Below, piece after piece: positions 9,152-18,808 of a stretch of 64,000 nucleotides of DNA. Numbering within the stretch: position 1 is the stretch's first letter; the number at the start of each line of letters is the position of its first letter. The notes below the pieces were generated by a model. That model saw only the letters and a list, made by a program, of their open reading frames with translations, did not search any database and had not been told where the DNA came from. The translations under genes were made by a program, and so were the position numbers. Source of the DNA: Vandammella animalimorsus (GTDB lineage Bacteria; Pseudomonadota; Gammaproteobacteria; Burkholderiales; Burkholderiaceae_C); contig NZ_NSJF01000003.1 in the NCBI RefSeq assembly GCF_002285285.1, positions 186,001 through 250,000 on the forward strand, written 5' to 3'.

Positions 9152-10504
9152 ATGAAACCTGGCTTTTCCACCATCATGTCCGCCCAGTTCTTCAGCTCTC
9201 TGGCGGACAATGCCTTGTTCGTGGTGGCGGTGGAATTGCTGCGCCGCAGCGGCGCGCCTGAGTGGCAAAGCGCAGCATTGGTGCCGATGTTTGCACTGTT
9301 TTATGTACTGCTGGCGCCGTTCGTGGGCGCTTTTGCCGATGCGCAGCCCAAGGGCCGGGTGATGTTCATCAGCAATGCCATCAAGGTCGTTGGCTGCCTG
9401 ATGATGATTTCCGGCGCGCCGCCGCTGCTGGCCTATGCCATCGTGGGCCTGGGGGCTGCGGCCTATTCGCCAGCCAAGTACGGCATCCTCACCGAGTTGC
9501 TGCCCCCGTCGCTGCTGGTCAAGGCCAACGGCTGGATTGAGGGGCTGACGATTGCCTCCATCATCCTGGGCGTGGTGCTGGGCGGCGCGCTGGTCAGCGA
9601 TGCGGTCCATGCCTGGCTGCTGGCGCTGCAATTGCCAGGCATGGCGCCGGCCCTGCACAACCCGGTGCAGGCGGCCATGGCCTGCATCATCGTCATCTAC
9701 GCGCTGGCGGCCTTCATCAATCTCTTCATCCCGCGCACCAGCGTGGCGCGCCGCCCGATGTGGAAGGGCTCGAACCTGGGCGTGCTGGGCAGCTTCCAGG
9801 CGATGATGCGCGACTTCGTCACCTCCAACAACCGCCTGTGGAACGACCGCCTGGGCCAGATTGCGCTGGCCACGACAACCTTGTTCTGGGGCGCCTCGGG
9901 CAATTTGCGTTACATCGTATTGGCCTGGAGCGCCGTGGCCCTGGGCATGGGCACGACCGAGGCCTCGTCGCTGCTGGGCATCGTGGCGCTGGGCACGGCC
10001 GTGGGGGCCGTGGTGTCGTCAACGCGGGTGCGGCTCGAACGCGCCACCAGTGTGCTGCCGGTGGGCGCAGCCATGGGCGCAGTGGTCATGCTGATGCATT
10101 GGGTTGGGAGTCTGTACGGTCACTTCCACACACCAGCGCATTGGAGCGGCCACCTGTACTGGGTGGTGCCCATCTTCGTGCTGGTGGGCTTGCTGGGCGG
10201 ATACATGGTGGTGCCCATGAATGCGCTGTTGCAGCACCGTGGCCATACGCTGATGGGCGCAGGGCGCTCCATCGCGGTGCAGAACTTCAACGAGCAGGCC
10301 TGCATCCTGGCGCTGGGCCTGCTGTATGTGCTGGCTACGCACCTGGGGCTTTCGGCCCCGGCGGCGATGACGGCATTTGGCGCCGTGGTGCTGGGCATGA
10401 CGCTGCTCATCATGGCCTGGCATCGGCGCAACCTGCGCACCGACGGCGCGCGCATCGCCCACGATCTGGAGATGATTCGCCAAGACCACCATCGCCTGGA
10501 CTAG
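9152..10504 (+). CDS. lplT: Lysophospholipid transporter LplT (MFS)
   Basis: A 450-residue polytopic inner-membrane protein with about 12 predicted helices. It matches LplT, which flips lysophosphatidylethanolamine and lysophosphatidylglycerol across the inner membrane for re-acylation. Diagnostic sequence includes MSAQFFSSLADNALF at the start, the AFADAQPKGRVM loop after helix 2 and YSPAKYGILTELLP. The start at 9152 is preferred because family alignment begins at MKPGFSTIM. No acyltransferase (aas) domain is fused here. A possible promoter lies at TTGGCG (9043) with a 17 bp spacer to TGATAT (9066). The next gene, murU, begins 8 bp after the stop. Confidence 0.9.
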   Translation: MKPGFSTIMSAQFFSSLADNALFVVAVELLRRSGAPEWQSAALVPMFALFYVLLAPFVGAFADAQPKGRVMFISNAIKVVGCLMMISGAPPLLAYAIVGLGAAAYSPAKYGILTELLPPSLLVKANGWIEGLTIASIILGVVLGGALVSDAVHAWLLALQLPGMAPALHNPVQAAMACIIVIYALAAFINLFIPRTSVARRPMWKGSNLGVLGSFQAMMRDFVTSNNRLWNDRLGQIALATTTLFWGASGNLRYIVLAWSAVALGMGTTEASSLLGIVALGTAVGAVVSSTRVRLERATSVLPVGAAMGAVVMLMHWVGSLYGHFHTPAHWSGHLYWVVPIFVLVGLLGGYMVVPMNALLQHRGHTLMGAGRSIAVQNFNEQACILALGLLYVLATHLGLSAPAAMTAFGAVVLGMTLLIMAWHRRNLRTDGARIAHDLEMIRQDHHRLD

Positions 10505-10512
10505 AGCGTGTT

Positions 10513-11328
10513 ATGCACTTTTCGCCCCCCGCACTGGCACAGGCCATGATCCTGGCCGCCGGCCGCGGCCAGCGCATGCGCCCGCTGACCGACAACACCC
10601 CCAAGCCACTGCTGGTGGTGCGCGGCCAGCCATTGCTGGCCTGGCACCTGGCGGCACTGGCCAGCGCCGACATTGACTGCGTGCTCATCAACACCGGCTG
10701 GCTGGGCGAGCAAATCCCGGCGCGCCTGGGCAAGCGCTTCGTCCCCATTGAGGCCAGCACTCCCGCCAGCGCCGAGTGCCTGGGTTCGCCAGCGCCTGCA
10801 CCGGCTGCCGTACAGCTGCTCTATTCGCGCGAGGATCTGGACTTTGGCGGCGGCATCGAGACCGCCGGCGGCATCGCCCGTGCGCTGCCGCAGCTGCAAG
10901 AGGTGTTCTGGCTCATCGCCGGCGACGTGTATGCGCCGCAGTTTCGCTTTGATCCGCAGGCGCGCGCGCGCTTTGCCGCCAGCGATGCGCTGGCACACCT
11001 GTGGCTGGTACCCAACCCGCCGCACCACCCGCGCGGCGACTTCCTGCTCGAACATGGGCTGGCGCGCCCATTGCCCGAGCACGCCAGCGATGCGCAGCAT
11101 GGCCAGTCGTACACCTACAGCACCATCGCACTGCTCAAGCAGGCCTTGTTCGCCCCGCCCTGGTGCGAGCTGCCGCGCGGCAACCCCCAAGGCCAAGCCG
11201 CCGCGCTGGGGCCGCTGCTGCAGCGCGCCGCGCGCGCCGGGCGCGTCAGCGCCAGCCTTTACCAAGGCGACTGGACCGATGTAGGCACCCCGCAGCGCCT
11301 GGCCGCCCTGAACCGGCCGCCTGCCTGA
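10513..11328 (+). CDS. murU: Nucleotidyltransferase, probable N-acetylmuramate-1-phosphate uridylyltransferase
   Basis: A 271-residue NTP-transferase with the signature AAGRGQRMRPLTDNTPKPLL near the N-terminus and a metal-binding AGDVY. It resembles MurU, which makes UDP-MurNAc in the peptidoglycan salvage route that bypasses de novo synthesis. MurU is usually about 225-240 residues; the extra length includes a Pro/Ala-rich insert around residues 75-100. The partner kinase AmgK is not in the window, and sugar-1-phosphate guanylyl- or uridylyltransferases of other specificity share the same signature. The stop codon lies in the sequence CCTGAGAGCC, the end motif of the palindromic repeat family. 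Confidence 0.75.
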   Translation: MHFSPPALAQAMILAAGRGQRMRPLTDNTPKPLLVVRGQPLLAWHLAALASADIDCVLINTGWLGEQIPARLGKRFVPIEASTPASAECLGSPAPAPAAVQLLYSREDLDFGGGIETAGGIARALPQLQEVFWLIAGDVYAPQFRFDPQARARFAASDALAHLWLVPNPPHHPRGDFLLEHGLARPLPEHASDAQHGQSYTYSTIALLKQALFAPPWCELPRGNPQGQAAALGPLLQRAARAGRVSASLYQGDWTDVGTPQRLAALNRPPA

Positions 11329-11516
11329 GAGCCGGTTGAAAACACATTGCACAGATCTTCTGGCTGGCGCCACGTCATCTTCCATGGGCCCCAATTGGCA
11401 TTTGGTAACGAGTCCAGCGCAGCGCAGCCCGCGGGAGTGCGCCACATTCGATTAGTATTGCCGCAGCGCATGGGCATCCGCCATGCATCGTCCGTCCAAG
11501 AAAAGGCCCTTGACCC

Positions 11517-12398
11517 ATGTGGGATCGCATCAAGCAGCTCTGGAGCAAAGCCCCTCGTCCGCCGCAAACCCTTCAGCTGCCAGAGCAAGAGCAGCGCGCC
11601 TTGCTCGCGCAGGCACAGCAGGCCCTCGATCAAGGCCAGTACGCCCAGGCCGAGCGCCAGGCCCATGAGCTGGCAGGCTCCAGCATTGCCGAGCTGTCTG
11701 AACAAGGCATACGCCTACTTGGGCTGGTGTACTTCCATCAGCAGCAGTATCTGCAGGCCTGGCCAATCTTCCAAAAACTGGCCCAGCGCACCGGCAGCGT
11801 CAAAGACTGGTTCAATGTCGCCACCTCGGCCACGCTGGCCGGCGAGATCGCTCAGGGCGCCAGCGCCTTCGAAAGCGCTCTCAAGGCCCATGACGGCAGC
11901 GACGAAAGCCCCGCCCTGAGCGCCGCCAGCATGCACCTGTACTACGCCTGCGCGCTGCGCGACCGCAGCGAGCACGCCAAGGCATTCGAGCACGTGCAGG
12001 TGCTGCGCGCCCTGTACGAAAAACTGCCGCAGACCGATGCCCGCACGCTGGAGCTGCGCAACTTCCCGCGGCTCGATGCCGTGCTGGACATGATGGCCGA
12101 TGTATTGGCCCACTCCGGCGACATCCCCGAGGCCGAAGCCTGGCTGCGCAGTTTCGGCCAGCAGCTCAAAGGCAGCAGCATCCATAAGGACATCGCCCAG
12201 GCCATCGAACGTCTACACCGCAAAGCCCCGCCTGCACCGCCCCCGCAAGAGACAGCGGCTGCCGCCGCCACGCCCGGTGCGGCCCCGGCATCAGCGCCAG
12301 AGCCAGCTTCTGCCGCCCATGCACCCCTGGCCGAGGACAGCACCGCACAACAAAGCCTGCCCCTGGAACGCCAGGACAAAGAGCCTAGGCTGGACTGA
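11517..12398 (+). CDS. TPR-like cytoplasmic protein of unknown function
   Basis: 293 residues. No signal peptide or membrane segment is visible. Residues 25-215 are helical, with TPR-like pairs (GQYAQAERQAHEL, YLQAWPIFQKLAQ, GDIPEAEAWLRSF), followed by an Ala/Pro-rich tail of about 60 residues that is probably disordered. It is preceded by a 188 bp gap with no strong ribosome binding site and convergent with the membrane-protein gene at 12549. TPR repeats suggest a protein-interaction scaffold; nothing points to a specific partner. Confidence 0.65.
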   Translation: MWDRIKQLWSKAPRPPQTLQLPEQEQRALLAQAQQALDQGQYAQAERQAHELAGSSIAELSEQGIRLLGLVYFHQQQYLQAWPIFQKLAQRTGSVKDWFNVATSATLAGEIAQGASAFESALKAHDGSDESPALSAASMHLYYACALRDRSEHAKAFEHVQVLRALYEKLPQTDARTLELRNFPRLDAVLDMMADVLAHSGDIPEAEAWLRSFGQQLKGSSIHKDIAQAIERLHRKAPPAPPPQETAAAAATPGAAPASAPEPASAAHAPLAEDSTAQQSLPLERQDKEPRLD

Positions 12399-12548
12399 GC
12401 GCCGCCGCTGGCGCCCGAGCCACTACAGCGGCGAGAGCGCGCCGGGGCCGTTCAGAGCCTGCCCGCCAAAAACCCCGGAAGATGCGGGAATCCAGCCGGA
12501 CAGGCGCTGCGCGGGCAGACACACGAATCAACAGACAGCGCTTCGGCC

Positions 12549-14066
12549 CTAGGCAGGGCCTGCTGCCTGACCCAGGCGCCGCCGCGCCAAGGCTTGCACA
12601 GCCAGCCACAGCAACCCGGTCAACCCAGTGTACAGCCCGACCAGAAAGCCGACGGCATGGCGCGGCACTTCGACGTAGCCATCGCCAAACACCGAGGAAA
12701 ACAGGCTGTAGAACATCACCATGCCGCCCAGGCCCAGCAGCATGTATGCGGCCCGCACGCTGCCATTGCCGCTGCCGCGCAGCACGGCCAGGCCCAGGCA
12801 CAGCGGGCTGGCCAACGCCGCCAGCCAGAACAGCGCCTGCCAGGCCCAAGGGGCCTGCTGCAGACCCAACCAGGCCGCCAAGGCCGTGGACAGCGAGCTG
12901 CCGCGCGCCACCTGGCGGCGCAGCGCAGCGCTGCTGCCATCTGGCGAAGCCGCCTCGAAAGCGATGATGCCTGGATGGGCATGGAAGGGGCTGAGATTGG
13001 CCAGGCCTATGCGCATCGGGGTGAAGAAGGTGGCCGGTTGCTGCACGAACAGCGCCAGCAGGCGCTTTCTGGAGAACTGCTTCAAGGCCGGGCAAGGGTG
13101 GTTTTCGATCATGCCCGGCGCGTACCAGTTCAGGCCCTTGCCGGCCATGCAGCTGGGCGGCAGCTGCAGCGTCTGCAGCGCGGCCTGCGGGTCAGGCGCT
13201 GCGGGCAGCACGGCCTCCAGCACGGTGTTGGTGCTGTTGACCCAGGGGATCACGGCGTGAATTCCTTTGGGCTTGTTCATCTGCCCGTAGGCCAGCGGGA
13301 TCAGCAGCGCCAGTGCCAGCATCAGCGCGCCGGGCCGCCAGATGCGCCAGCGCGCCAGGCACAGCGCGGCCAGCGCACACAGCACTGCCGCCAGCGGCAT
13401 GTACTGGTGCTTGCTCAAGCCCAGCCACAGCAAGATGAGCACCCACAACAGCCAGTAGCCGCTGCCGCGCTGGCTGGCCCTGCCCTGCTGCTGCGCCAGA
13501 TCGGCCAGCAGCAGCAGCGCCAGGCACAGGCCGGCGATGGTCGAGACCTCGTGGTAGAGGGTGTTGAAGTACAGCAGGTGCACCCAGTCGCCCAGCACCA
13601 GCGCCAGCAGGAAGGCCGCGGCCAGGCGCAGCGGCGCGCTGCCCAGCGCCCCCAGCACGGCGGCGGCCATGGCGGCCACAGCAGCGATCTTGATCAGCCC
13701 GATGACGCGGATATCGAACACCGCGCCTTTCTCGAACACCCAGGTCGTCGCCTTGGAGAACAGGTTGTCGCTGGAGCGCGTGCAGTTGGACTTGGCTTTT
13801 TCGCCATCGAAATGCAATTGGGTGTGCACGTGGCCGATATCACCCTGCACGCGCTGGCCTTGCGCATCAATGAGCCAGACACCGTGGCAGGAGGATTGGC
13901 GCACGAAATCCCAGTTGTCGGCGTAACCGAGCACGGGCGCGCCCAGCACCGCCCAGCACATCTTGGCCAGCGTCAGGGCCAGCAGCAGCGCGGCCAGCCA
14001 GCCGGCGATGCGCGTATGGCGCTGCGTTGCGGGACGCTGCGCCGCGCCCGCCTGGGTTTTCAGCAT
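12549..14066 (-). CDS. Polytopic membrane protein, unrecognised (possible glycosyltransferase-like or polymer-export protein)
   Basis: 505 residues with one N-terminal helix, a periplasmic-like loop of about 85 residues (NWDFVRQSSCHG onward), a run of roughly eight helices, a second extracytoplasmic stretch around residues 300-370 containing two to four cysteines, and C-terminal helices. This layout recalls GT-C-type membrane proteins, but I see no diagnostic catalytic motif. The start at 14066 is preferred over upstream ATGs because GAGAGG lies at a good Shine-Dalgarno distance. It follows the small secreted protein gene (14111-14707) on the same strand with a 44 bp gap, so the two are probably co-transcribed downstream of lapAB. 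Confidence 0.6.
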   Translation of the reverse strand: MLKTQAGAAQRPATQRHTRIAGWLAALLLALTLAKMCWAVLGAPVLGYADNWDFVRQSSCHGVWLIDAQGQRVQGDIGHVHTQLHFDGEKAKSNCTRSSDNLFSKATTWVFEKGAVFDIRVIGLIKIAAVAAMAAAVLGALGSAPLRLAAAFLLALVLGDWVHLLYFNTLYHEVSTIAGLCLALLLLADLAQQQGRASQRGSGYWLLWVLILLWLGLSKHQYMPLAAVLCALAALCLARWRIWRPGALMLALALLIPLAYGQMNKPKGIHAVIPWVNSTNTVLEAVLPAAPDPQAALQTLQLPPSCMAGKGLNWYAPGMIENHPCPALKQFSRKRLLALFVQQPATFFTPMRIGLANLSPFHAHPGIIAFEAASPDGSSAALRRQVARGSSLSTALAAWLGLQQAPWAWQALFWLAALASPLCLGLAVLRGSGNGSVRAAYMLLGLGGMVMFYSLFSSVFGDGYVEVPRHAVGFLVGLYTGLTGLLWLAVQALARRRLGQAAGPA

Positions 14067-14110
14067 GTCCGTCCTCTCTTGTGTCGTGCCGTGCATGACG
14101 CTCAATCGTT

Positions 14111-14707
14111 TCAACGGCGTGCGCTGCCGCCAGGCGTCTTGGCCTGGCGCTCGAAGCTGAAGGGTGCCGAGATGGCGCAGGACTGCAGCAGCGGCATTTG
14201 CACTCGGCCCTGGCCACGCATCTGCGTGGGGCTGAGCACATGCAACTCATAGTGCACGTCCAGCGGCAAGGCCAGGCCCTGCACTTGCACGCCCTGTGCC
14301 GTGGCCACAAAGTGGTTGGGGCCAGGCTGCTGCCAGCGCACGGCCTGGTGCTGCACCAGCTGCGCGGGGTGGAAGGGTTTGCCAAAGCGCACTTGCTCGC
14401 CGCGCTGCTGCGGCAGCAACTGGCGCAGAGTTTCTGCCAGGCCGGGCATGCAGGTGGCACTGGACTGAGTCGCGCCCATGTCCCAGCGCCAATAGCCATC
14501 GCGCGGCTGGATGCGCTTGGGCTGGGCAGCGGGCTTGGCCGTCGCATTTTTCACGCCCTGCGCAACGCCAGCCGCTGGCCAGGCCAGCAAGGCCAAGGCC
14601 AGCCAGGCCGCGCAGATCGCCCAGAGGGCAGGCAGGCTGCGACGCATGGGCCGGCAGTGGGCTGGGTTGGCAGGCTGGGCTGCAGCCTGACGGAGCAAAT
14701 TCTTCAT
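14111..14707 (-). CDS. Small secreted protein of unknown function
   Basis: 198 residues from the chosen start; an alternative start at 14647 gives a classic signal peptide (MRRSLPALWAICAAWLALA... ending near AGVAQG). The mature part begins with a basic, Ala-rich linker. A beta-rich domain follows with two cysteines (SATCMPG and LLQSCAI) that could form a disulfide. It sits between lapB and the membrane protein at 12549, same strand. The layout of two cysteines in an export-targeted beta-rich domain resembles DUF3617-type proteins, but this is only an impression. No function assigned. Confidence 0.6.
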   Translation of the reverse strand: MKNLLRQAAAQPANPAHCRPMRRSLPALWAICAAWLALALLAWPAAGVAQGVKNATAKPAAQPKRIQPRDGYWRWDMGATQSSATCMPGLAETLRQLLPQQRGEQVRFGKPFHPAQLVQHQAVRWQQPGPNHFVATAQGVQVQGLALPLDVHYELHVLSPTQMRGQGRVQMPLLQSCAISAPFSFERQAKTPGGSARR

Positions 14708-14808
14708 GGCAATGTCTTGGGGGATGGGAGGGACAAAAGAAAACCCATGGCAAAGGCCTGCGGGCAGGTCTGGGGCCTGGGCCTGGAGCTGGCGCTGCGC
14801 CGGTGTTG

Positions 14809-16056
14809 CTATAGCTCCTCCACCCGCCGGGGCGGGAAGCTCTCCCAGCTCTGGCAGCCGGGGCACTGCCAGAAGTAATGCTGGGTCTCGAAGCCGCATT
14901 GCGTGCAGCGGTAGTGCAGGCGTGGTTGCAAGGCCTTGTACAGCGAGGCCTGTACGGCGGCGGCGCTGTCGCCACCCTCTTGCGCGGCAATGCCTTGCAG
15001 GCTATCGAACTGGGCCTGCATCCAGCGCGCTGCCGCCACCAGCGAGGGCCGGCGGCGCACGTGCTCCACATACCACTGCGTGGCCTGCGGCCAACCCAGG
15101 CGCTGTTCGATGGCCACCAGCGTCAGCAGCACGTCCAGGCTGGGCTCGCGCTGGTACTGCGCACGCAGCAGTGTGTGCAGCTGCTGCAGCGCGGGCTGCT
15201 GCGCATCGACACGGGGCAGCAGCTCACGCACGCAGGAGGCCACCAGCGGCATGGCCTCGGGCTGCTGCCGGGCCAGCTCCAGCCCAGCTTGCAAGGCCTG
15301 CAGATGCTGGCCCTGCTGTTGCAGCAGCTGGATGTGCTCCATGGCCGGGCGCACATGCTGCTGCGCGCCACCGGCTGCGGCCAGTGCACTGGCCTGCGCC
15401 TGGGCCTGCTGCAGCAACGCCTGGGCCTGCGGGTAATCGCGCGCACGGGCGGCCTGCTGGGCCTGTTCGCACCAGTAGTGCACCTGGCGGCCGAGCATTC
15501 TGGGTTGCCGGCCAGCGGCATCGGCGCCAGGCGCGCTATTGGCCTGCGCATCAATGCGTTCGAGCAGCGCCAGGGCCTGCGGCCAATCGCGCAGGCGTTC
15601 ATAAACGTACAGCAGCGCCGTCTGGGCCTGGGGCTCCAGCTCGGTGCCAATCAATGGTTGCAGGGCCTGCTCAGCGAAATCGAACAGGCCGATCTTGAGG
15701 TAGTCCTGCGCCAGCCCCCATTGGGCGCGCGCGCGATCAGCGGCGCTGAGGTCGGCGCGGGCCAGCAGGTGCTCGTGTACGCGCACAGCGCGGTGGTATT
15801 CGCCACGGCGGCGAAACAAACTGCCCAGGGCAAAGTGCAGCTCAATCGTCTCGGGGTCGGATTGCACCGCCTCGACGAAGACGTCAATCGCCTTGTCCTG
15901 CTGCTCGTTGAGCAAATAGGTCAGGCCTTGAAAATAGGTACGCGGCGAGCTGCGCTGCAGCACGCGCATTTGACGCCAATCCAGGCGCGAGGCCAGCCAA
16001 CCCAGCATGAAGGCCAGCGGCAGGCCCAGCAACAGCCAGCTCCATTCGAAATCCAT
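14809..16056 (-). CDS. lapB: Lipopolysaccharide assembly protein LapB (YciM)
   Basis: A 415-residue inner-membrane-anchored protein. An N-terminal helix (LLLGLPLAFMLGWLAS) is followed by about nine TPR repeats and a C-terminal rubredoxin-like metal site with two CxxC pairs (CTQCG and CPGCQ). LapB couples LPS synthesis to FtsH-mediated turnover of LpxC. The start at 16056 has AGGAGT just upstream and lies 2 bp after the lapA stop. E. coli LapB is 389 residues, so this one is slightly longer, with a Gln/Ala-rich section near the middle. Operon: ihfB-lapA-lapB. Confidence 0.93.
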   Translation of the reverse strand: MDFEWSWLLLGLPLAFMLGWLASRLDWRQMRVLQRSSPRTYFQGLTYLLNEQQDKAIDVFVEAVQSDPETIELHFALGSLFRRRGEYHRAVRVHEHLLARADLSAADRARAQWGLAQDYLKIGLFDFAEQALQPLIGTELEPQAQTALLYVYERLRDWPQALALLERIDAQANSAPGADAAGRQPRMLGRQVHYWCEQAQQAARARDYPQAQALLQQAQAQASALAAAGGAQQHVRPAMEHIQLLQQQGQHLQALQAGLELARQQPEAMPLVASCVRELLPRVDAQQPALQQLHTLLRAQYQREPSLDVLLTLVAIEQRLGWPQATQWYVEHVRRRPSLVAAARWMQAQFDSLQGIAAQEGGDSAAAVQASLYKALQPRLHYRCTQCGFETQHYFWQCPGCQSWESFPPRRVEEL

Positions 16057-16058
16057 GC

Positions 16059-16409
16059 TTACTCCTGTGCGCCCTGTCCGCCTGCCGCGCGGCGAGCCCC
16101 GGCCTGATGCACGCCTGCGCCCGGCGGCATGGTGGGAGGGTACATGCTGGGTTGGTAGGCGCTGCTTTGAAACATGCTGGGCATGGCCGCCGAGGCTGCA
16201 TGCTGGCGCCAACGGCGCCAGCGCCCGATCGCCGTGGCCAGGCCCAGTGCCAGGCCCAGTGCAAACGCCACCAGCATGGCCAACACCAGCGGTCCTTGCC
16301 ATTGCAGGCCGAAAAAGCCATGCACGGTCACGCGATGCTGGTTGTTCAACGAAAAGGCGAACAATAAAAAGAAAAAGGCTGCCCGAAGCAGCCACACGAG
16401 GTATTTCAT
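16059..16409 (-). CDS. lapA: Lipopolysaccharide assembly protein LapA domain protein
   Basis: 116 residues with two N-terminal transmembrane helices (LVWLLRAAFFFLLFAFSLNN and VLAMLVAFALGLALGL) separated by the conserved NNQ..V loop of the LapA/DUF1049 family. The C-terminal tail is longer than in E. coli LapA and rich in Met, Pro and Ala. It acts with LapB at the inner membrane. The stop is 2 bp before the lapB start, indicating translational coupling. Confidence 0.88.
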   Translation of the reverse strand: MKYLVWLLRAAFFFLLFAFSLNNQHRVTVHGFFGLQWQGPLVLAMLVAFALGLALGLATAIGRWRRWRQHAASAAMPSMFQSSAYQPSMYPPTMPPGAGVHQAGARRAAGGQGAQE

Positions 16410-16506
16410 GGGAATGGGCAATGGGTCTCAACAGCGGCGGCAAGCACAGGATGCAAGCAACGCCAGCCATCATACCCACTGCTGCACAACGGCTGCCGGG
16501 CCAGTG

Positions 16507-16815
16507 TCACTGTGGCTTGGTGGCCTGTTGCTTGGCGGCCTGATCCACTGCCTCGCGCAAAGCCTTGCCGGGTTTGAAGTGCAGCACGCGCTTCTCGGGC
16601 ACTTGCACGGCCGCGCCATTGCGCGGATTGCGCGCAGTGCGCGGTGCGCGGCGGTTGACGGTGAAGCTGCCAAAGCCGCGGATTTCAATGCGATGGCCCT
16701 GCTCCAGAGCATCGCCCATGGCCTCCAGCAGCACCTTGACCGCGTATTCGGCATCGGTCTGGCTCAGCTGGCTGAAGTGGGCAGTGAGTTCTTCGACGAG
16801 ATCGGATCGGGTCAT
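16507..16815 (-). CDS. ihfB: Integration host factor beta subunit
   Basis: A 102-residue DNA-bending protein of the HU/IHF family. It shows [14 protein letters not shown] at the start, the beta-arm with [19 protein letters not shown] and the intercalating-proline region. It pairs with IhfA to bend DNA in recombination, replication and transcription. The start MTRSDL is standard; the frame is open 15 codons upstream. As in other proteobacteria it lies immediately downstream of rpsA and upstream of lapA. Confidence 0.95.
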   Translation of the reverse strand: MTRSDLVEELTAHFSQLSQTDAEYAVKVLLEAMGDALEQGHRIEIRGFGSFTVNRRAPRTARNPRNGAAVQVPEKRVLHFKPGKALREAVDQAAKQQATKPQ

Positions 16816-16877
16816 GGCTCGCAGCGTCCAGTACGACATTCCATGCGGCCTGGGCGGCATCCGCCTGCAATGTGAGC

Positions 16878-16902
16878 GGGCCGGGCCATACAGGCCCGGC
16901 CC
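16878..16902 (-). terminator. GC-rich hairpin between rpsA and ihfB
   Basis: Perfect 9-bp stem GGGCCGGGC / GCCCGGCCC with a 7-nt loop. No T-run follows on the minus strand, so it may be a pause, processing or stabilising structure at the rpsA 3' end rather than a full intrinsic terminator. Confidence 0.45.
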
Positions 16903-16975
16903 TGCTGACTGACTACCAGCGGATGGCCGTGCGCACAGCCCTCAATCATGGGGGCGTGTGCTGGCCGTCACGGCA

Positions 16976-18664
16976 TCACTTCTCTTCGACAGCGCCGCCG
17001 AGCTTGGCCTTGAGCAGCGCGCCCAGGCTGGTCGTGCCGGCATTGCCAACCGATTGCTGCGCCAGGTGGTCCAGAGCCTCTTGCTGATCAGCGGCGTCCT
17101 TGGCCTTGATGGACAGCTGGATGCTGCGGTTCTTGCGGTCGATGTTGGTGATGACGGCGGTGACTTCGTCGCCTTCCTTGAGCACGTTGCGGGCATCCTC
17201 GACGCGGTCAGCGGAAATGTCCGAGGCGCGCAGGTAGCCGGTCACGTCCTCGCCCAGTTCGATCTCGGCGCCCTTGGCGTCCACGCTCTTGACCTTGCCG
17301 GTGACGGCCTGGCCACGGTCATTGACGGACACGAAGGTCGTGAACGGATCGGCGTCAAGCTGCTTGATGCCCAGGCTGATGCGCTCGCGGTCCACGTCCA
17401 CGGCCAGCACGATGGCCTCGACTTCCTGACCCTTCTTGTAGTTGCGCACGGCCGATTCGCCCGGCTCGTTCCAGGAGAGGTCCGACAGGTGCACCAGGCC
17501 ATCGATGCCCGAGGCCAGGCCGACGAACACGCCGAAGTCGGTGATGGACTTGATCGGGCCCTTGACGCGATCGCCACGGTTGGTGTTCTGGGCGAAGTCT
17601 TTCCAGGGGTTGACCTTGGTCTGCTTCATGCCCAGGGAGATGCGGCGCTTGTCCTCGTCGATGTCCAGCACCATGACTTCGACTTCCTCGCCCAGCGAGA
17701 CGACCTTGGAAGGCGCAACGTTCTTGTTGGTCCAGTCCATTTCGGAGACGTGCACCAAGCCCTCGATGCCGGGTTCGAGCTCGACGAAAGCACCGTACTC
17801 GGCAATGTTGGTGACCTTGCCGAACAGGCGGGTATTGGCCGGATAGCGGCGCGAGACGCCGATCCACGGATCTTCGCCCATTTGCTTCAGGCCCAGGGAG
17901 ACGCGGCTCTTCTCGGCGTCGAACTTGAGCACCTTGGCCGTGATTTCCTGACCGGCCTGCACCACCTCGGAGGGGTGACGCACGCGGCGCCATGCCATGT
18001 CGGTGATGTGCAGCAGGCCATCGATGCCACCCAGATCGACGAAGGCGCCGTATTCGGTGATGTTCTTGACCACGCCATCGACGATGGCGCCTTCCTTGAG
18101 GGTGGCCAGCAGCTTTTCGCGCTCTTCGCCCATGGAGGCTTCGACCACGGCGCGGTGGCTCAGCACCACGTTGTTGCGCTTGCGGTCGAGCTTGATGACC
18201 TTGAACTCCATGGTCTTGTTTTCGTACGGAGTCAAGTCCTTGACCGGACGGGTATCGACCAGCGAACCGGGCAGGAAGGCGCGGATGCCGTTGACCAGCA
18301 CGGTCAGGCCGCCCTTGACGCGACCAGAGGTGGTGCCGGTGACGAATTCGCCCGATTCCAGCGCCTTTTCCAGCGCCAGCCAAGAGGCCAGGCGCTTGGC
18401 GGTATCGCGCGAGAGGATGGTGTCGCCGTAGCCGTTTTCGATGGAGCCGATGGCCACGGAGACGAAGTCCCCGACCTGGACTTCGACCTCGCCTTGGTCG
18501 TTCTTGAACTCTTCCAGCGGAATGAAGGATTCGGACTTCAGGCCAGCGTTCACGACCACGAAGTTGTGCTCGATGCGCACGACCTCGGCGGTGATGACCT
18601 CACCGGGGCGCATTTCAGTGCGCTGCAGAGACTCTTCGAATAAGGCGGCAAAAGATTCAGACAT
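16976..18664 (-). CDS. rpsA: 30S ribosomal protein S1
   Basis: 562 residues with six S1 RNA-binding domains, like E. coli S1 (557 aa). The N-terminal domains bind the ribosome, and the later repeats (for example [20 protein letters not shown] and [10 protein letters not shown]) bind mRNA. S1 delivers mRNAs, especially structured ones, to the 30S subunit. The start at 18664 is preceded by AAGGAAACAC, a good ribosome binding site. It follows aroA-cmk after an intrinsic terminator, so it probably has its own promoter in the 98 bp before the start. Confidence 0.98.
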   Translation of the reverse strand: MSESFAALFEESLQRTEMRPGEVITAEVVRIEHNFVVVNAGLKSESFIPLEEFKNDQGEVEVQVGDFVSVAIGSIENGYGDTILSRDTAKRLASWLALEKALESGEFVTGTTSGRVKGGLTVLVNGIRAFLPGSLVDTRPVKDLTPYENKTMEFKVIKLDRKRNNVVLSHRAVVEASMGEEREKLLATLKEGAIVDGVVKNITEYGAFVDLGGIDGLLHITDMAWRRVRHPSEVVQAGQEITAKVLKFDAEKSRVSLGLKQMGEDPWIGVSRRYPANTRLFGKVTNIAEYGAFVELEPGIEGLVHVSEMDWTNKNVAPSKVVSLGEEVEVMVLDIDEDKRRISLGMKQTKVNPWKDFAQNTNRGDRVKGPIKSITDFGVFVGLASGIDGLVHLSDLSWNEPGESAVRNYKKGQEVEAIVLAVDVDRERISLGIKQLDADPFTTFVSVNDRGQAVTGKVKSVDAKGAEIELGEDVTGYLRASDISADRVEDARNVLKEGDEVTAVITNIDRKNRSIQLSIKAKDAADQQEALDHLAQQSVGNAGTTSLGALLKAKLGGAVEEK

Positions 18665-18762
18665 GTGTTTCCTTGGCCAGGCTGCCCGCTTCCGCCAGCA
18701 CCATTGCTGGGCGTTTCTACCGTGGCAGCCGGCAGTGTGGGCCGAAGCCCTGGGGGATGATG

Positions 18763-18788
18763 AAAAAAACCAGCCAAAAGCTGGCTGG
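18763..18788 (-). terminator. Rho-independent terminator after aroA-cmk
   Basis: On the minus strand CCAGCC, a short loop, GGCTGG, then TTTTTTT. It lies between the aroA-cmk stop and the rpsA start and would separate the two units. Confidence 0.75.
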
Positions 18789-18808
18789 GCGAACTTCGCA
18801 GCCGGGTT

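Noticed and set aside
11329-11516. Full copy of the palindromic repeat after murU
   Set aside because: Only the first bases (TGAGAGCCGGTTGAAAACA) resemble the repeat end; no matching interior or right end follows.
12594-14252. A 552-codon plus-strand frame opposite the membrane protein
   Set aside because: The translation is Gln/Arg/His-rich without any domain, whereas the minus strand encodes regular hydrophobic helices with a good ribosome binding site.
16958-18643. A 561-codon frame antisense to rpsA
   Set aside because: It is the mirror of a highly conserved gene in high-GC DNA; the rpsA frame has all six S1 domains.
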